Origin: Arthrobacter sp. StoSoilB22
Lineage (GTDB): Bacteria; Actinomycetota; Actinomycetes; Actinomycetales; Micrococcaceae
Assembly: GCF_019977315.1 (NCBI RefSeq)
Contig: NZ_AP024652.1
Coordinates: 372,001-436,000 of the forward strand
Direction of reading: 5' to 3'
DNA: 64,000 nt
Part shown: in pieces, positions 16,298 through 24,378 of the stretch
Layout: every line of letters begins with the position of its first letter
Numbering within the stretch: position 1 is the first letter of the stretch
Notes under the pieces: generated by a model
What the model saw: only the letters and a program-made list of their open reading frames with translations
The model's database searches: none
What the model was told of the DNA's origin: nothing
Position numbers and translations under genes: made by a program

Positions 16298-17503
16298 TTG
16301 AGCTCTACCAGCACTGATTTCCAGGAGCCCGGCGCAGTGAAGGGCGCCGGGGTCCTGGAAACACGACTGATCGACGTCGGCCTTGAAAAGTTTGCCGGCA
16401 ACGTCTGGGGGCGCACCGCGCTGCTTAGCCGTGGCGTCAGCGACTTCTCCGACGTGTTTTCTGCCTGCGCCGTTGACGAACTGATTTCGCGTCGCGGTCT
16501 GCGCACCCCTTTTCTTCGCGTCGCCAAGGGCGGCTCCACGCTTCCCGAATCCTCTTTCACGTCCCCGGCGGGCGTTGGGGCCACCATCTCGGACCAGCTT
16601 GATGACACTGCTCTGTGGCGCAAATTTTCTGACGGAGCCACCCTCGTTCTGCAGGCGTTGCATCGAACGTGGGATCCAGTTTCACGCTTCAGTGCTCAGT
16701 TGAGCACCGAGTTGGGGCATCCTGTGCAGGCCAACGCTTACATCACGCCGCCTCAGAACCGCGGTTTCGACGACCACTACGATGTTCACGACGTTTTCGT
16801 CCTGCAGATCGAAGGAACCAAGCGCTGGATTATCCACGAGCCTGTCCACGTGGACCCGTTGCGTAGCCAGCCGTGGACCGATCGCCGCTCGGACGTCGTC
16901 GAGGCTGCTCAAGGCCCCGCTTACATTGACACGGTCCTCGAGCCCGGCGATGTCCTTTATCTCCCGCGTGGTTGGTTGCATGCGGCTCAGGCACAGGGCG
17001 AAGTTTCGATTCACCTCACGTTGGGAGTCCACACGTGGACTCGCCATGCGCTGGCCGAACAGCTCGCGCAGGCCGCGCTTGCTGCGCTGTGCGATGACCC
17101 GGAGATGCGCGGATCTTTGCCCCTGGGCGTGGATGGACCCGAGGGGGAACTCGCTGCTATCCGTGAACGCCTTGCCGCCGCCGTGCTTGAGGCTGATACC
17201 AGCTCCCAGTTCCAGCGCGCACGGAGGGGGCAGGGGCGTCCGGCCCCGCTTGGTCCGGTGGCCCAGCTCGCAGCTGTTCAGCGCCTCGGGCCAGGATCGC
17301 TGATTCGACTCCGGGACGCGCTGGAAGCCCGGCTCGAGGGCTCGCGGCTGAATACCCGCGTGGGGTGGCTCGACTTCCCCGAGGCCGATTTGCCGTCCGT
17401 GAAACGCCTGCTGGACGGAGGAGAGCACCTGGCAGAGGATCTAGGGGTTGAACTCGTGGAAAGGCTGTTGCGCGCAGGAGTCCTCGTCCCCGCTGAGCAT
17501 TGA
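16298..17503 (+). CDS. JmjC/cupin-like Fe(II)-2-oxoglutarate oxygenase
   Basis: The 401-residue protein belongs to the Cupin_4 (RoxA/YcfD, NO66-like) group. The metal facial triad is visible: His160-x-Asp162 in FDDHYDVHDVFVLQIEG and His228 in DVLYLPRGWLHAA. The strand VLQIEGTKRWIIHEP is typical of the family. Known members hydroxylate residues in proteins such as ribosomal L16. The C-terminal part (about 250-400) matches the dimerisation/winged-helix region in size. The TTG at 16298, 2 bp after the repeat-peptide stop, is the only early start in frame; a GTG at 16338 is the alternative. Tight coupling suggests that the repeat peptide is its substrate (inference). Confidence 0.85.
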   Translation: MSSTSTDFQEPGAVKGAGVLETRLIDVGLEKFAGNVWGRTALLSRGVSDFSDVFSACAVDELISRRGLRTPFLRVAKGGSTLPESSFTSPAGVGATISDQLDDTALWRKFSDGATLVLQALHRTWDPVSRFSAQLSTELGHPVQANAYITPPQNRGFDDHYDVHDVFVLQIEGTKRWIIHEPVHVDPLRSQPWTDRRSDVVEAAQGPAYIDTVLEPGDVLYLPRGWLHAAQAQGEVSIHLTLGVHTWTRHALAEQLAQAALAALCDDPEMRGSLPLGVDGPEGELAAIRERLAAAVLEADTSSQFQRARRGQGRPAPLGPVAQLAAVQRLGPGSLIRLRDALEARLEGSRLNTRVGWLDFPEADLPSVKRLLDGGEHLAEDLGVELVERLLRAGVLVPAEH

Positions 17504-17529
17504 TATTGATGAACATTGATATTGATGAA
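17498..17529 (+). repeat. 16-bp perfect tandem duplication at JmjC stop
   Basis: CATTGATATTGATGAA occurs twice without mismatch, covering the last codon and stop of the oxygenase gene and the gap before the ferredoxin gene. Confidence 0.9.
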
Positions 17530-17544
17530 CAGGGACGGTGAGCC

Positions 17545-18453
17545 GTGATGTCCCCGGTGGCTGCAGCTCCAGGTTTCTTCTGTGCCAACAGCGCCCGCGT
17601 GCGCGGCGACTCGATGGCAGGCACGGCGTCACCGGGCACGGTCTGGATCCTCATAGAGCATCGGGCCGGATGGCCGCCCAGTGGTTTCGAAGGCCTTGAT
17701 CTTGAGGCCGGAACCAAAGCCCTCGTTTCCACGGCAGCCCGGACGGCTGGTGCAAGGGTCCTCTTAGTGCGACGTCCAGGCCCCCGCCCGCGGCACGGTC
17801 CAAAACGTTGGGCAGTACTGCGTTATGAGAGCTCCGGCGCCCATCGGCAGCTCTGGGGATCGTGGGAGCAGGATGCGGACCTCGCGGGGATCGTTCCTGC
17901 ATTGGCATCCCCCGGAGACCCTGGACTCCCGCCGGTCATCCTGATCTGCGCGCATGGCCGGCATGATCCCTGTTGCGCAGTGCGTGGCCGGCCGGTGGGG
18001 CGTGCGCTGGGCGAGCGTTGGCCGGACCTGGTGTGGGAGTGCTCCCATGTTGGCGGTGACAGGTTCGCTGCGAACGCCGTGCTGGCTCCGGACGGTGTGT
18101 ATTACGGAGGTCTGGACGCCGAGTCGTCCGTAGCCACGATTGAGAGTCATTTCTCCGATCGCATCCACGCAGAGTATTTGCGCGGGTACACGGACCTTTC
18201 CCCGGTGCAACAAGCGGCCATTGTGGCCGTGCTGGCCCGTTTCGGTCCTGCCGGCCGGCACCACTATGTGGTCACGGAAACCGTGCGCGACGGCGAACTG
18301 TGGCGTGTTCAGATCACCGGCAGGCCGCCCCGCCCGGCGAATATCACGGTGGACCTGCTGGCCCGCCGCTCCGTGCCGAGCCAGCTCACGTGCTTGGCGC
18401 CGTCGACGGGTTCTGTTGTGGTTTACGAGCCGACGTCAGTCCGGTCTGCCTGA
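17545..18453 (+). CDS. sucrase/ferredoxin-like (thioredoxin-fold [2Fe-2S]) protein
   Basis: The 302-residue protein matches the sucrase/ferredoxin-like family. Candidate cluster ligands are Cys135, Cys143, Cys144 and Cys166, in ICAHGRHDPCCAVRGRPVG and VWECSHVGGDRFAAN. The N-terminal half carries WILIEHRAGWPPSGF, and the C-terminal part resembles a small basic domain. Thioredoxin-fold [2Fe-2S] proteins carry electrons. It starts 41 bp after the oxygenase stop (GTG 17545, or ATG 17548 one codon later) on the same strand, so it is plausibly the redox partner of, or co-regulated with, the JmjC-like enzyme. Confidence 0.82.
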   Translation: MMSPVAAAPGFFCANSARVRGDSMAGTASPGTVWILIEHRAGWPPSGFEGLDLEAGTKALVSTAARTAGARVLLVRRPGPRPRHGPKRWAVLRYESSGAHRQLWGSWEQDADLAGIVPALASPGDPGLPPVILICAHGRHDPCCAVRGRPVGRALGERWPDLVWECSHVGGDRFAANAVLAPDGVYYGGLDAESSVATIESHFSDRIHAEYLRGYTDLSPVQQAAIVAVLARFGPAGRHHYVVTETVRDGELWRVQITGRPPRPANITVDLLARRSVPSQLTCLAPSTGSVVVYEPTSVRSA

Positions 18454-18522
18454 CGAAACGGCCGTCAGCCTCTCCCTGGGGGGGCCTCACCTCTCCTGGG
18501 GGCCTCACTTCTCCCCGGAGCC

Positions 18523-18708
18523 TCAGCGCGGTTTCGTTTCCTCGGGTCGATCCATGTCCAGGGGCGAGCCGTCCAGGGGCGAGCCGTCCAGTGACGTGTC
18601 GAGCAGGCTGGGTGGTTTGGGCACGCGTGCCAGGAGGAGGCAGACCACCGTCAGCCAAGCGACCGCCACGGTCAACACCTCCGCCCATACCGATGCTCCG
18701 AGTTCCAT
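18523..18708 (-). CDS. small single-pass membrane protein
   Basis: The 61-residue product has one helix (VLTVAVAWLTVVCLLLARV, about 10-28) and a cytoplasmic-type tail containing SPLDGSPLD repeats made by a 15-bp DNA duplication. The ribosome-binding site is weak. It is convergent with the ferredoxin gene. It may be real because of its clean transmembrane topology, but small frames with such composition also arise by chance. Confidence 0.4.
   Translation of the reverse strand: MELGASVWAEVLTVAVAWLTVVCLLLARVPKPPSLLDTSLDGSPLDGSPLDMDRPEETKPR
18556..18590. repeat. 15-bp tandem repeat (2.3 copies)
   Basis: GTCCAGGGGCGAGCC is present twice in a row (18556-18570, 18571-18585) and then GTCCA. It encodes the repeated Leu-Asp-Gly-Ser-Pro in the small membrane protein read on the opposite strand. 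Confidence 0.85.
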
Positions 18709-18825
18709 GTAGAGATCATATGGCTCTTACAGGCAAAACTGTAAGTAGCCTTACTTTGTTGTGACGGGTAGAGGTCATGCAGCGCTCCACTAGGCTTGGA
18801 GCATGACTCAGGCAGGACGAAAGTA

Positions 18826-19752
18826 GTGGCGAAACGCGGCAGGATCAGTAAGTCGCAAAGGTCGACGGCGGGAGTCGTCGAGGTGCCCACAGGCACCCGG
18901 CCTGACGGTCCGGTGGCGGGGGTCTACTACATCGATACCGGCGATTGCGAGTTGCTTCAGGACCAGGACAACTCCAATGGCTGGCTGCTCAAGATCAACG
19001 GCGTCATGAGCTCGCACATTGACCTCTCGGATCCGCTGTACCTCGATTTTGAGTACATGCGCTGGATTGCGGCGCTGGTGGAATCCCGGTGGCCCCGGGA
19101 GCAGAAACCCAAATTGCGTGCCCTGCACCTGGGCGGGGGAGCTTGCTCCATGGCGCGGTATTTCCATGCCGCCTATCCGGAAGCGCGTCAGGTGGTTGTT
19201 GAGCTCGATGGGAAGCTGGCCGAATATGTGCGTGGCTGGTTCGACCTCCCCAAAGCACCTATGCTGCGGATCCGTGTGGGTGAAGCACGGCAGGTCACCG
19301 AGTCCCTTACCCCGGACAGCCGGGACCTTATCATCCGGGATGTTTTCGCCGGGGCCTTCACACCCCGCGCCCTGACCACCAGGGAGTTCACAGCTCATGC
19401 GGACTCAGTCCTGGCCCCCGATGGACTGTATGTGGTCAATTCCGGCGACGCCCCTGACCTCAAGAACGCCCGGGCCGACGCCGCCACCATCGCGGACACG
19501 TTCGAGCACACCATGATCATTGCCGATCCCGCCATGCTCAAGGGGCGACGCTACGGCAACATGATCATGGCCGGCAGCCACGCGCCGTTCGGCGACGACC
19601 CCACGTTGGCCCGGAGGCTCCTGGGTGGCGGGGTCCCGGCACACATCTGGGACGACGCCAAAGTCCGTGCTTTTGCCCAGGGAATCCCGGTGCGGCACGA
19701 TCCCGTTACCGTGGAGACGCTGGGGGAGGGCCCTTCAGCTTCGGCTGAGTGA
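18826..19752 (+). CDS. spermidine-synthase-like methyltransferase-fold protein
   Basis: The 308-residue protein has a Rossmann-type core with ALHLGGGACSMARYFHAAYP (AdoMet or decarboxylated-AdoMet loop), VVVELDGKLAEYVRGWFDLP and DLIIRDVFAGAFTPRAL. These match the polyamine aminopropyltransferase superfamily, in which many actinobacterial members lack proven polyamine activity. The GTG at 18826 is chosen for the AGGA 9 bp upstream; a TTG at 18796 is possible. The last 18 bp overlap the end of the convergent ABC transporter gene. Confidence 0.82.
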   Translation: MAKRGRISKSQRSTAGVVEVPTGTRPDGPVAGVYYIDTGDCELLQDQDNSNGWLLKINGVMSSHIDLSDPLYLDFEYMRWIAALVESRWPREQKPKLRALHLGGGACSMARYFHAAYPEARQVVVELDGKLAEYVRGWFDLPKAPMLRIRVGEARQVTESLTPDSRDLIIRDVFAGAFTPRALTTREFTAHADSVLAPDGLYVVNSGDAPDLKNARADAATIADTFEHTMIIADPAMLKGRRYGNMIMAGSHAPFGDDPTLARRLLGGGVPAHIWDDAKVRAFAQGIPVRHDPVTVETLGEGPSASAE

Positions 19753-21489
19753 GCTGTTCCAGGCTTCCCACAAGTGGGCGTAGCGGCCCTCGGCTGCCAG
19801 CAGATCCTGATGGGAACCCGACTCGACCATCCGCCCCTGCTCCATGACCACCACGGTGTCAGCCGAGGCTGCTTGGGACAACCGGTGCGCGATCACCACT
19901 GAGGTCCTTCCGGCCAAGGCTGCTTCGGCAGCCTGATCCAACATGTGGGCCGATCCCGTTCCGGCCTCAGCTGTAGCTTCATCCAGGACTGCCAAGGGTG
20001 GGTCTTTTAGCATCAAACGTGCAAGGGCCAACTGCTGCGCCTGCTCGGGAGTGAGCTGGTGGCCCCCCGCGCCCACGGCAGTCTCCAGTCCGTCGTCGAG
20101 CGTTTCAACCCAAGTAGCCCCAACTGCCTCCAGCACCTGCGTAAGTTCATCGGCGGACGCGTCCGGTTTGGCGAGCCTGAGGTCCTGGGCGAGTGTGCCC
20201 GAGAAGACGTGCACCTCCTGGCTGACCATGGCGATGCGCTCGTGGAGCTCTGACGGGGCAGCAGCGGCGGAGTCCAGCCTGCCCACCCATGCTGTCCCGC
20301 TGTAAGGGTGTTCCAAGCCCATGATGACTTTGGCGAGGGTGGTCTTCCCCGCGCCTGAGGTGCCCACAATGGCCACTCGCTCCCCGGGTTGCACCGTGAG
20401 GGAGACTCCGTGGAGAGCGGGCCGCTGACCGGGGTAGGCGAAGGTGACGTTGTCCAGGACGATGCCGGCATCAGAGGCCGGTGACGAGGATCGGGCGGTG
20501 GTTGGCCCTGCAGCCATGGTGAGCCCAAACATCCTGCCCAATCCGGCCGCGGCTTTCTGAAGCTCATCGAACTGCCCCAGAACCAGCCCGATCGGATCGA
20601 ACAGCCGGTAGAAGTACAGCGCCGCAGCAGTGGCCGCGCCGATGGTCACGGTTCCCTCGGCGTGAAGCCAGAACCCCACCACCAGGACTGCGGACAAGCC
20701 GATGAGTTCGGCCAAGTTGAGGCGATTGTAGAAGCGGGTCAGGTAACCCACCCCGCGCAGCGAATGGCCGATGTTCTCCCGGGACGCGGCCGCCACCAGA
20801 TCAGCGTGGCGAGAGCCAAGGCCCAGCGCCACAACAGACGGCGAACCGTGCACGGTCTCAATGATCTGCTCGGTCCGGTTGGCCTCAGTGATACGAACGG
20901 TCCGGTAGATGGGCGCGGTTCGCTTGAGGAACCACCGCAGGGTGAAGACCTGCAGGGGTGCCGCCACGAGCACGGCCACTGCGAAGCGCCAGTCGATCAC
21001 GCCCAGGCCCAGCAGCGTCACGGCGATGGTGAAGGCAGCGCTGGTGAACGCCGGCAGCACGCCAGAGATGGCCTCGCTGACGGCTTCAACGTCGCCGGAC
21101 ACGCGGGCCACGACGTCGCCGATGCCCGCCTTTTCCAGCTGGGCGAGCGGCTTCCGGACGGCGGCGGAGAACACTTCCTCACGCAGTCCGGCGAGGGCTT
21201 CCTCGCAGATCCGCGCCAGCAGGTTCTGGCCCAGAATGCCCAGCAAGGCGCCGAGTCCACCAGCAACCAGCAGCCCGATTGCCAGCCAGAGCAGGGGCAT
21301 GACGTCCCCGCCAGAGGCCGCGATGTTGACCATCACACCCAAAATTGCCGGGGCCGCCAATCCGCAACAGGACGCCGCCAGCAACACCACAATGGTCAGC
21401 GTGAGCCTGGCCGGGCGTTGCGCCAACAGGCGCCACATGGCCCTCCGGGTCTCACGTGGCGTGGCAATGGGCAGGATTTCCGCGCTCAT
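19735..21489 (-). CDS. ABC exporter half-transporter with canonical Walker A (partner 2)
   Basis: The 584-residue protein has an N-terminal six-helix transmembrane domain (about 25-310) and a C-terminal ATPase. Walker A is intact (IVGTSGAGKTTLAKV) and Walker B reads LAVLDEATAEAG. The signature motif is degenerate: LTPEQAQQ replaces LSGGQ. The ATG at 21489 overlaps the stop of the upstream half-transporter by four bases, so the two are translationally coupled and probably form a heterodimer. A DtxR-type site before the operon suggests iron control and a metal- or siderophore-related cargo. Confidence 0.9.
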   Translation of the reverse strand: MSAEILPIATPRETRRAMWRLLAQRPARLTLTIVVLLAASCCGLAAPAILGVMVNIAASGGDVMPLLWLAIGLLVAGGLGALLGILGQNLLARICEEALAGLREEVFSAAVRKPLAQLEKAGIGDVVARVSGDVEAVSEAISGVLPAFTSAAFTIAVTLLGLGVIDWRFAVAVLVAAPLQVFTLRWFLKRTAPIYRTVRITEANRTEQIIETVHGSPSVVALGLGSRHADLVAAASRENIGHSLRGVGYLTRFYNRLNLAELIGLSAVLVVGFWLHAEGTVTIGAATAAALYFYRLFDPIGLVLGQFDELQKAAAGLGRMFGLTMAAGPTTARSSSPASDAGIVLDNVTFAYPGQRPALHGVSLTVQPGERVAIVGTSGAGKTTLAKVIMGLEHPYSGTAWVGRLDSAAAAPSELHERIAMVSQEVHVFSGTLAQDLRLAKPDASADELTQVLEAVGATWVETLDDGLETAVGAGGHQLTPEQAQQLALARLMLKDPPLAVLDEATAEAGTGSAHMLDQAAEAALAGRTSVVIAHRLSQAASADTVVVMEQGRMVESGSHQDLLAAEGRYAHLWEAWNSSLSRS

Positions 21490-23282
21490 GAGCCCACCAC
21501 TGCACGGTAGCCGGCGGACGTGGCAAGAAGCTCCCGGTGCGTTCCGGTTTCCGGTGGCCCATCGGCTCCGCCCACCACCACCCGATGGCAAATGCCCAGC
21601 AGTGTGGGGCTCGTGGTCACCAGCACCAGGGCCTTGTCCGGGAAGTTGCGCAGGCCATCGGCAATGACGGCTTCGGTAGCGGTATCGACGGCGGTAGTGG
21701 GGTCGTGCAGGACAATCACCGCTTGCTTCTGGTGCAGCGAGCGGCCGAGCACCAGTCGCTGCCGCTGGCCTCCGGAGAGACTCTGGCCGTGCCCGGTGAG
21801 AACAGTTTCCGTGCCTTCCGGTAGTTGCGAGACAAAGTCCTCGACGGCGGCAGCCACCAGGGCGCGTTCCTCAAGTTCCGTGCTGGCCACCGCCACGTTT
21901 TCGCGGACACTGCCGCGGAACAGGACGCCATCGTGGCGGTCGGCGAAGACCCGTGAACGAACGTGTTGGGGGTCAAGATGGGCGGCATCGCGGCCATCGA
22001 TGGATATCAGACCCGGGGGAGCCGGTGTGCGGAAGCCGAGAGTGTCAACGAGTTTCCGCGCTTGGTCACCGTCCGGAAGAACGACGCCCACGATTTCGCC
22101 GATTGACGCAGTAAAGGGCGGGAACACGCTGTTGTCTGCCTTGCCGCTGAGTTCGAGCAGCGGCGCTGGGTCCCCGTATGGCGCTGGTTCCGTCGGCGAG
22201 GTGAGTGTTGCCGCTGAGCCAACTGCCGCCGTCGTACGTTCTTCCGCGTTCCGGGCGGGTACAGCGTTTGGTTCCTCAAGCAGGACTGCGATGCGTGCGG
22301 CCGAAGCGCGTTTGCGTGCGAGTTCCACGCTGAGGAAACCCAATGACGCCATGGGTCCTTGAACGAATTGGGCCACGCCAACAACGGCCACCAGTTCCCC
22401 CACTGTGATGGTTCCTTGAACGGCGAACCAGGCTGCGAAGAAGGCGATACCGGCCAGGAAAGCTGCGGACAGGGCTGTGCTGGCTCCTGTGTAAGCGGAC
22501 TTGGCGCGAATGGCTTTCAGGGCGGAAGTGAGGGATTCCCGGCTCGCGGCACGGTAGCGCGCGATGGCCGCATCCTCGGCACCAAGGCCCTTGAGGGGTC
22601 GCGATCCGGTGATGAAATCGGTGGCAAGGGCGCCGGCCCGAGCAGCCGTGGACTGCTCCATGTCGCTGCGGTTCTCGAGCGGTTTAGTGAGCCGGTGCAT
22701 CACCAGCAGCATGACCGGGGTTGCCAGGAGAACGGCAAGGCCCAGGGGTACCGAGATTAACAGGAGGGTAACGGCCGAGGTGATCACCCCGGCCGCGGCA
22801 GCCAGACCACCGCTGATCAGCCAGGACAGCCCGGCCACCCTGTCGGCGTCGGAAGAAGCAATGGCCACAATTTCGCCGGGTGCCCGCCGCGCGGCCATGC
22901 CGCGGTGGTGAAGTGTCCGTTCCACCACCAGTTGCCGGAGGTCATGGGAGCCGTAATTGAAGGATCGCTCAGTGGCCAGCGTGCCCAGGCGCCACGACAA
23001 AGCAAGCACAACGAACACCACAGCCAAGGCGCCCAACCATCTCAGGAGGGCGCCGACGTCGTTCGGTTCAATGGCGTTGTCCACCGCGGCGCCGATAGTT
23101 GCCGGCACCAAAGCCTCGCTGATCTGATGCAGGGCAAGTCCGGCGCAGCCCACAAGCAATAGCCTCCAGCGGCGATTGGCGAACAAGGTGAGGGTGAAGA
23201 GACGGGAAACAGTCCAAGGTGCTCGCTGTTTGAGCCCGGGCGGGCAGGACGTAGTGGCAGAACCGGAGGGCATGCTTAACAT
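21486..23282 (-). CDS. ABC exporter half-transporter with degenerate Walker A (partner 1)
   Basis: The 598-residue half-transporter has six predicted helices up to about 310 and an ATPase at the C-terminus. The P-loop is degenerate (GVVLPDGDQARKLVDT, with no GxxGxGKS/T), and the Walker B region reads VIVLHDPTTAVD, lacking the usual Asp-Glu pair. The signature LSGGQRQRL is intact. With the partner below it would make one consensus and one degenerate ATP site. Two ATGs compete (23282 and 23273); the first touches the DtxR-like box, so a leaderless transcript or the second ATG is likely. Confidence 0.9.
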   Translation of the reverse strand: MLSMPSGSATTSCPPGLKQRAPWTVSRLFTLTLFANRRWRLLLVGCAGLALHQISEALVPATIGAAVDNAIEPNDVGALLRWLGALAVVFVVLALSWRLGTLATERSFNYGSHDLRQLVVERTLHHRGMAARRAPGEIVAIASSDADRVAGLSWLISGGLAAAAGVITSAVTLLLISVPLGLAVLLATPVMLLVMHRLTKPLENRSDMEQSTAARAGALATDFITGSRPLKGLGAEDAAIARYRAASRESLTSALKAIRAKSAYTGASTALSAAFLAGIAFFAAWFAVQGTITVGELVAVVGVAQFVQGPMASLGFLSVELARKRASAARIAVLLEEPNAVPARNAEERTTAAVGSAATLTSPTEPAPYGDPAPLLELSGKADNSVFPPFTASIGEIVGVVLPDGDQARKLVDTLGFRTPAPPGLISIDGRDAAHLDPQHVRSRVFADRHDGVLFRGSVRENVAVASTELEERALVAAAVEDFVSQLPEGTETVLTGHGQSLSGGQRQRLVLGRSLHQKQAVIVLHDPTTAVDTATEAVIADGLRNFPDKALVLVTTSPTLLGICHRVVVGGADGPPETGTHRELLATSAGYRAVVGS

Positions 23283-23300
23283 AGTAAGGCTTGCCTAACA
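23282..23300 (-). promoter_or_regulatory. DtxR/IdeR-like iron box
   Basis: Read on the minus strand, TTAGGCAAGCCTTACTATG agrees with the DtxR consensus TTAGGTTAGCCTAACCTAA at 12 of 19 positions, including TTAGG and AGCCT. It lies at the 5' end of the ABC operon, where a bound iron repressor would block transcription. Binding is not proven. Confidence 0.65.
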
Positions 23301-23344
23301 TCGAGAACGTCGGATGGCCCACCAAGCCCGCCACCCCGGGCACG

Positions 23345-24241
23345 CTATTTAGCCCCCAGCAACTCCTCCCGCCGGCTCTCCGTCTCCTCCCGCAAGACCT
23401 GCACGACGGCGGCAACTGCGGGGCGGCGCATGGAGTCCGGGCGGAGGACCATCCAGTAGGGGAGGAGCTCGGCGAAATCCGAGGGCAGGAGCCGCACCAA
23501 ATCAGCGTGCCGGTCAGCCATGAAGCACGGCAGAAACCCGACGCCGGCCCCGGCGCGGGTTGCCTCAACATGGACGAACACATTGGTTGAACTCAGGCCG
23601 TCGCGCATGGTGGGGACCAGCCGGCGGGGCGCATCCAGATCGTCCACTTGCAGCATCGAATCAACAAAATAGACCAGTTGGTGCTGAGTGAGCTCCTCAA
23701 TGCTTGAGGGTGTCCCGTTGTCTGCCAGGTAAGCGCGTGAGGCATACATCCCCAGCCGGTATTCGCCGAGTCTGATGGCCTCAGCCCGGTGCACTTGCGG
23801 CGTCCCCACCACTACTTCGATGTCCAGCCCCGAGCGTTGTTGCAACGCCCTGCGCGTTACTGTGACGATCTCAACGCTGAGGCCGGGGTGCTGGCTTCTC
23901 AAGCGCGCCACGGCCGGAGCCGCGATATACGCGCTGAAGCCATCAGTCGCGGTCATGCGTACGACGCCGGTAATGGGGTCGGGTGCCCGGTGGCTGGGGC
24001 CCAGCGCGCCCACCGCAGCCTCGATCCGTTCCGCGACCAACACAGCTTCGGCTCCCAGCTCCGTCACCTCCCAACCACCGGCCGCACGCGCGAGGACCCT
24101 GCCGCCCAGAGCCTTTTCCAGCGCCGCTATCCGGCGCGAAACGGTGGTGTGGTTCAGTCCCAAGGCTTGTGCCGCCGTCGTAAATTTCCCGGAGCGTGAG
24201 ACGGCCAGGAGGATGAGAAGGTCGTCGGGGTTTGGATTCAT
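23345..24241 (-). CDS. LysR-family regulator
   Basis: The 298-residue protein has an N-terminal winged helix-turn-helix (DLLILLAVSRSGKFTTAAQA, then LGLNHTTVSRRIAALEKALG) and a periplasmic-binding-like effector domain from about 90. The ATG at 24241 is chosen because the fold begins four residues later. It diverges from the MHS transporter/3-hydroxybutyrate dehydrogenase operon, the standard LysR arrangement, so it probably activates that operon in response to its substrate (inference). Confidence 0.88.
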   Translation of the reverse strand: MNPNPDDLLILLAVSRSGKFTTAAQALGLNHTTVSRRIAALEKALGGRVLARAAGGWEVTELGAEAVLVAERIEAAVGALGPSHRAPDPITGVVRMTATDGFSAYIAAPAVARLRSQHPGLSVEIVTVTRRALQQRSGLDIEVVVGTPQVHRAEAIRLGEYRLGMYASRAYLADNGTPSSIEELTQHQLVYFVDSMLQVDDLDAPRRLVPTMRDGLSSTNVFVHVEATRAGAGVGFLPCFMADRHADLVRLLPSDFAELLPYWMVLRPDSMRRPAVAAVVQVLREETESRREELLGAK

Positions 24242-24257
24242 ATCTGCAATTTTGCAC

Positions 24258-24313
24258 ATACTCAGTGCCACTTTGGTCATTGAGTGCGGAAGAATCTGCA
24301 GCAATACTCAGTG
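24258..24313. promoter_or_regulatory. candidate LysR operator region
   Basis: In the divergent LysR/MHS gap, ACTCA (24260-24264) and TGAGT (24281-24285) form an interrupted palindrome. ATACTCAGTG occurs twice in direct orientation (24258-24267 and 24304-24313). LysR regulators typically bind two such sites between divergent genes. Confidence 0.45.
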
Positions 24314-24378
24314 GAGCATGTCGTGTTGTGGATCACATCACGTTCACAAGGGTCAAAGAGGACACTGAGGAGATGGAT

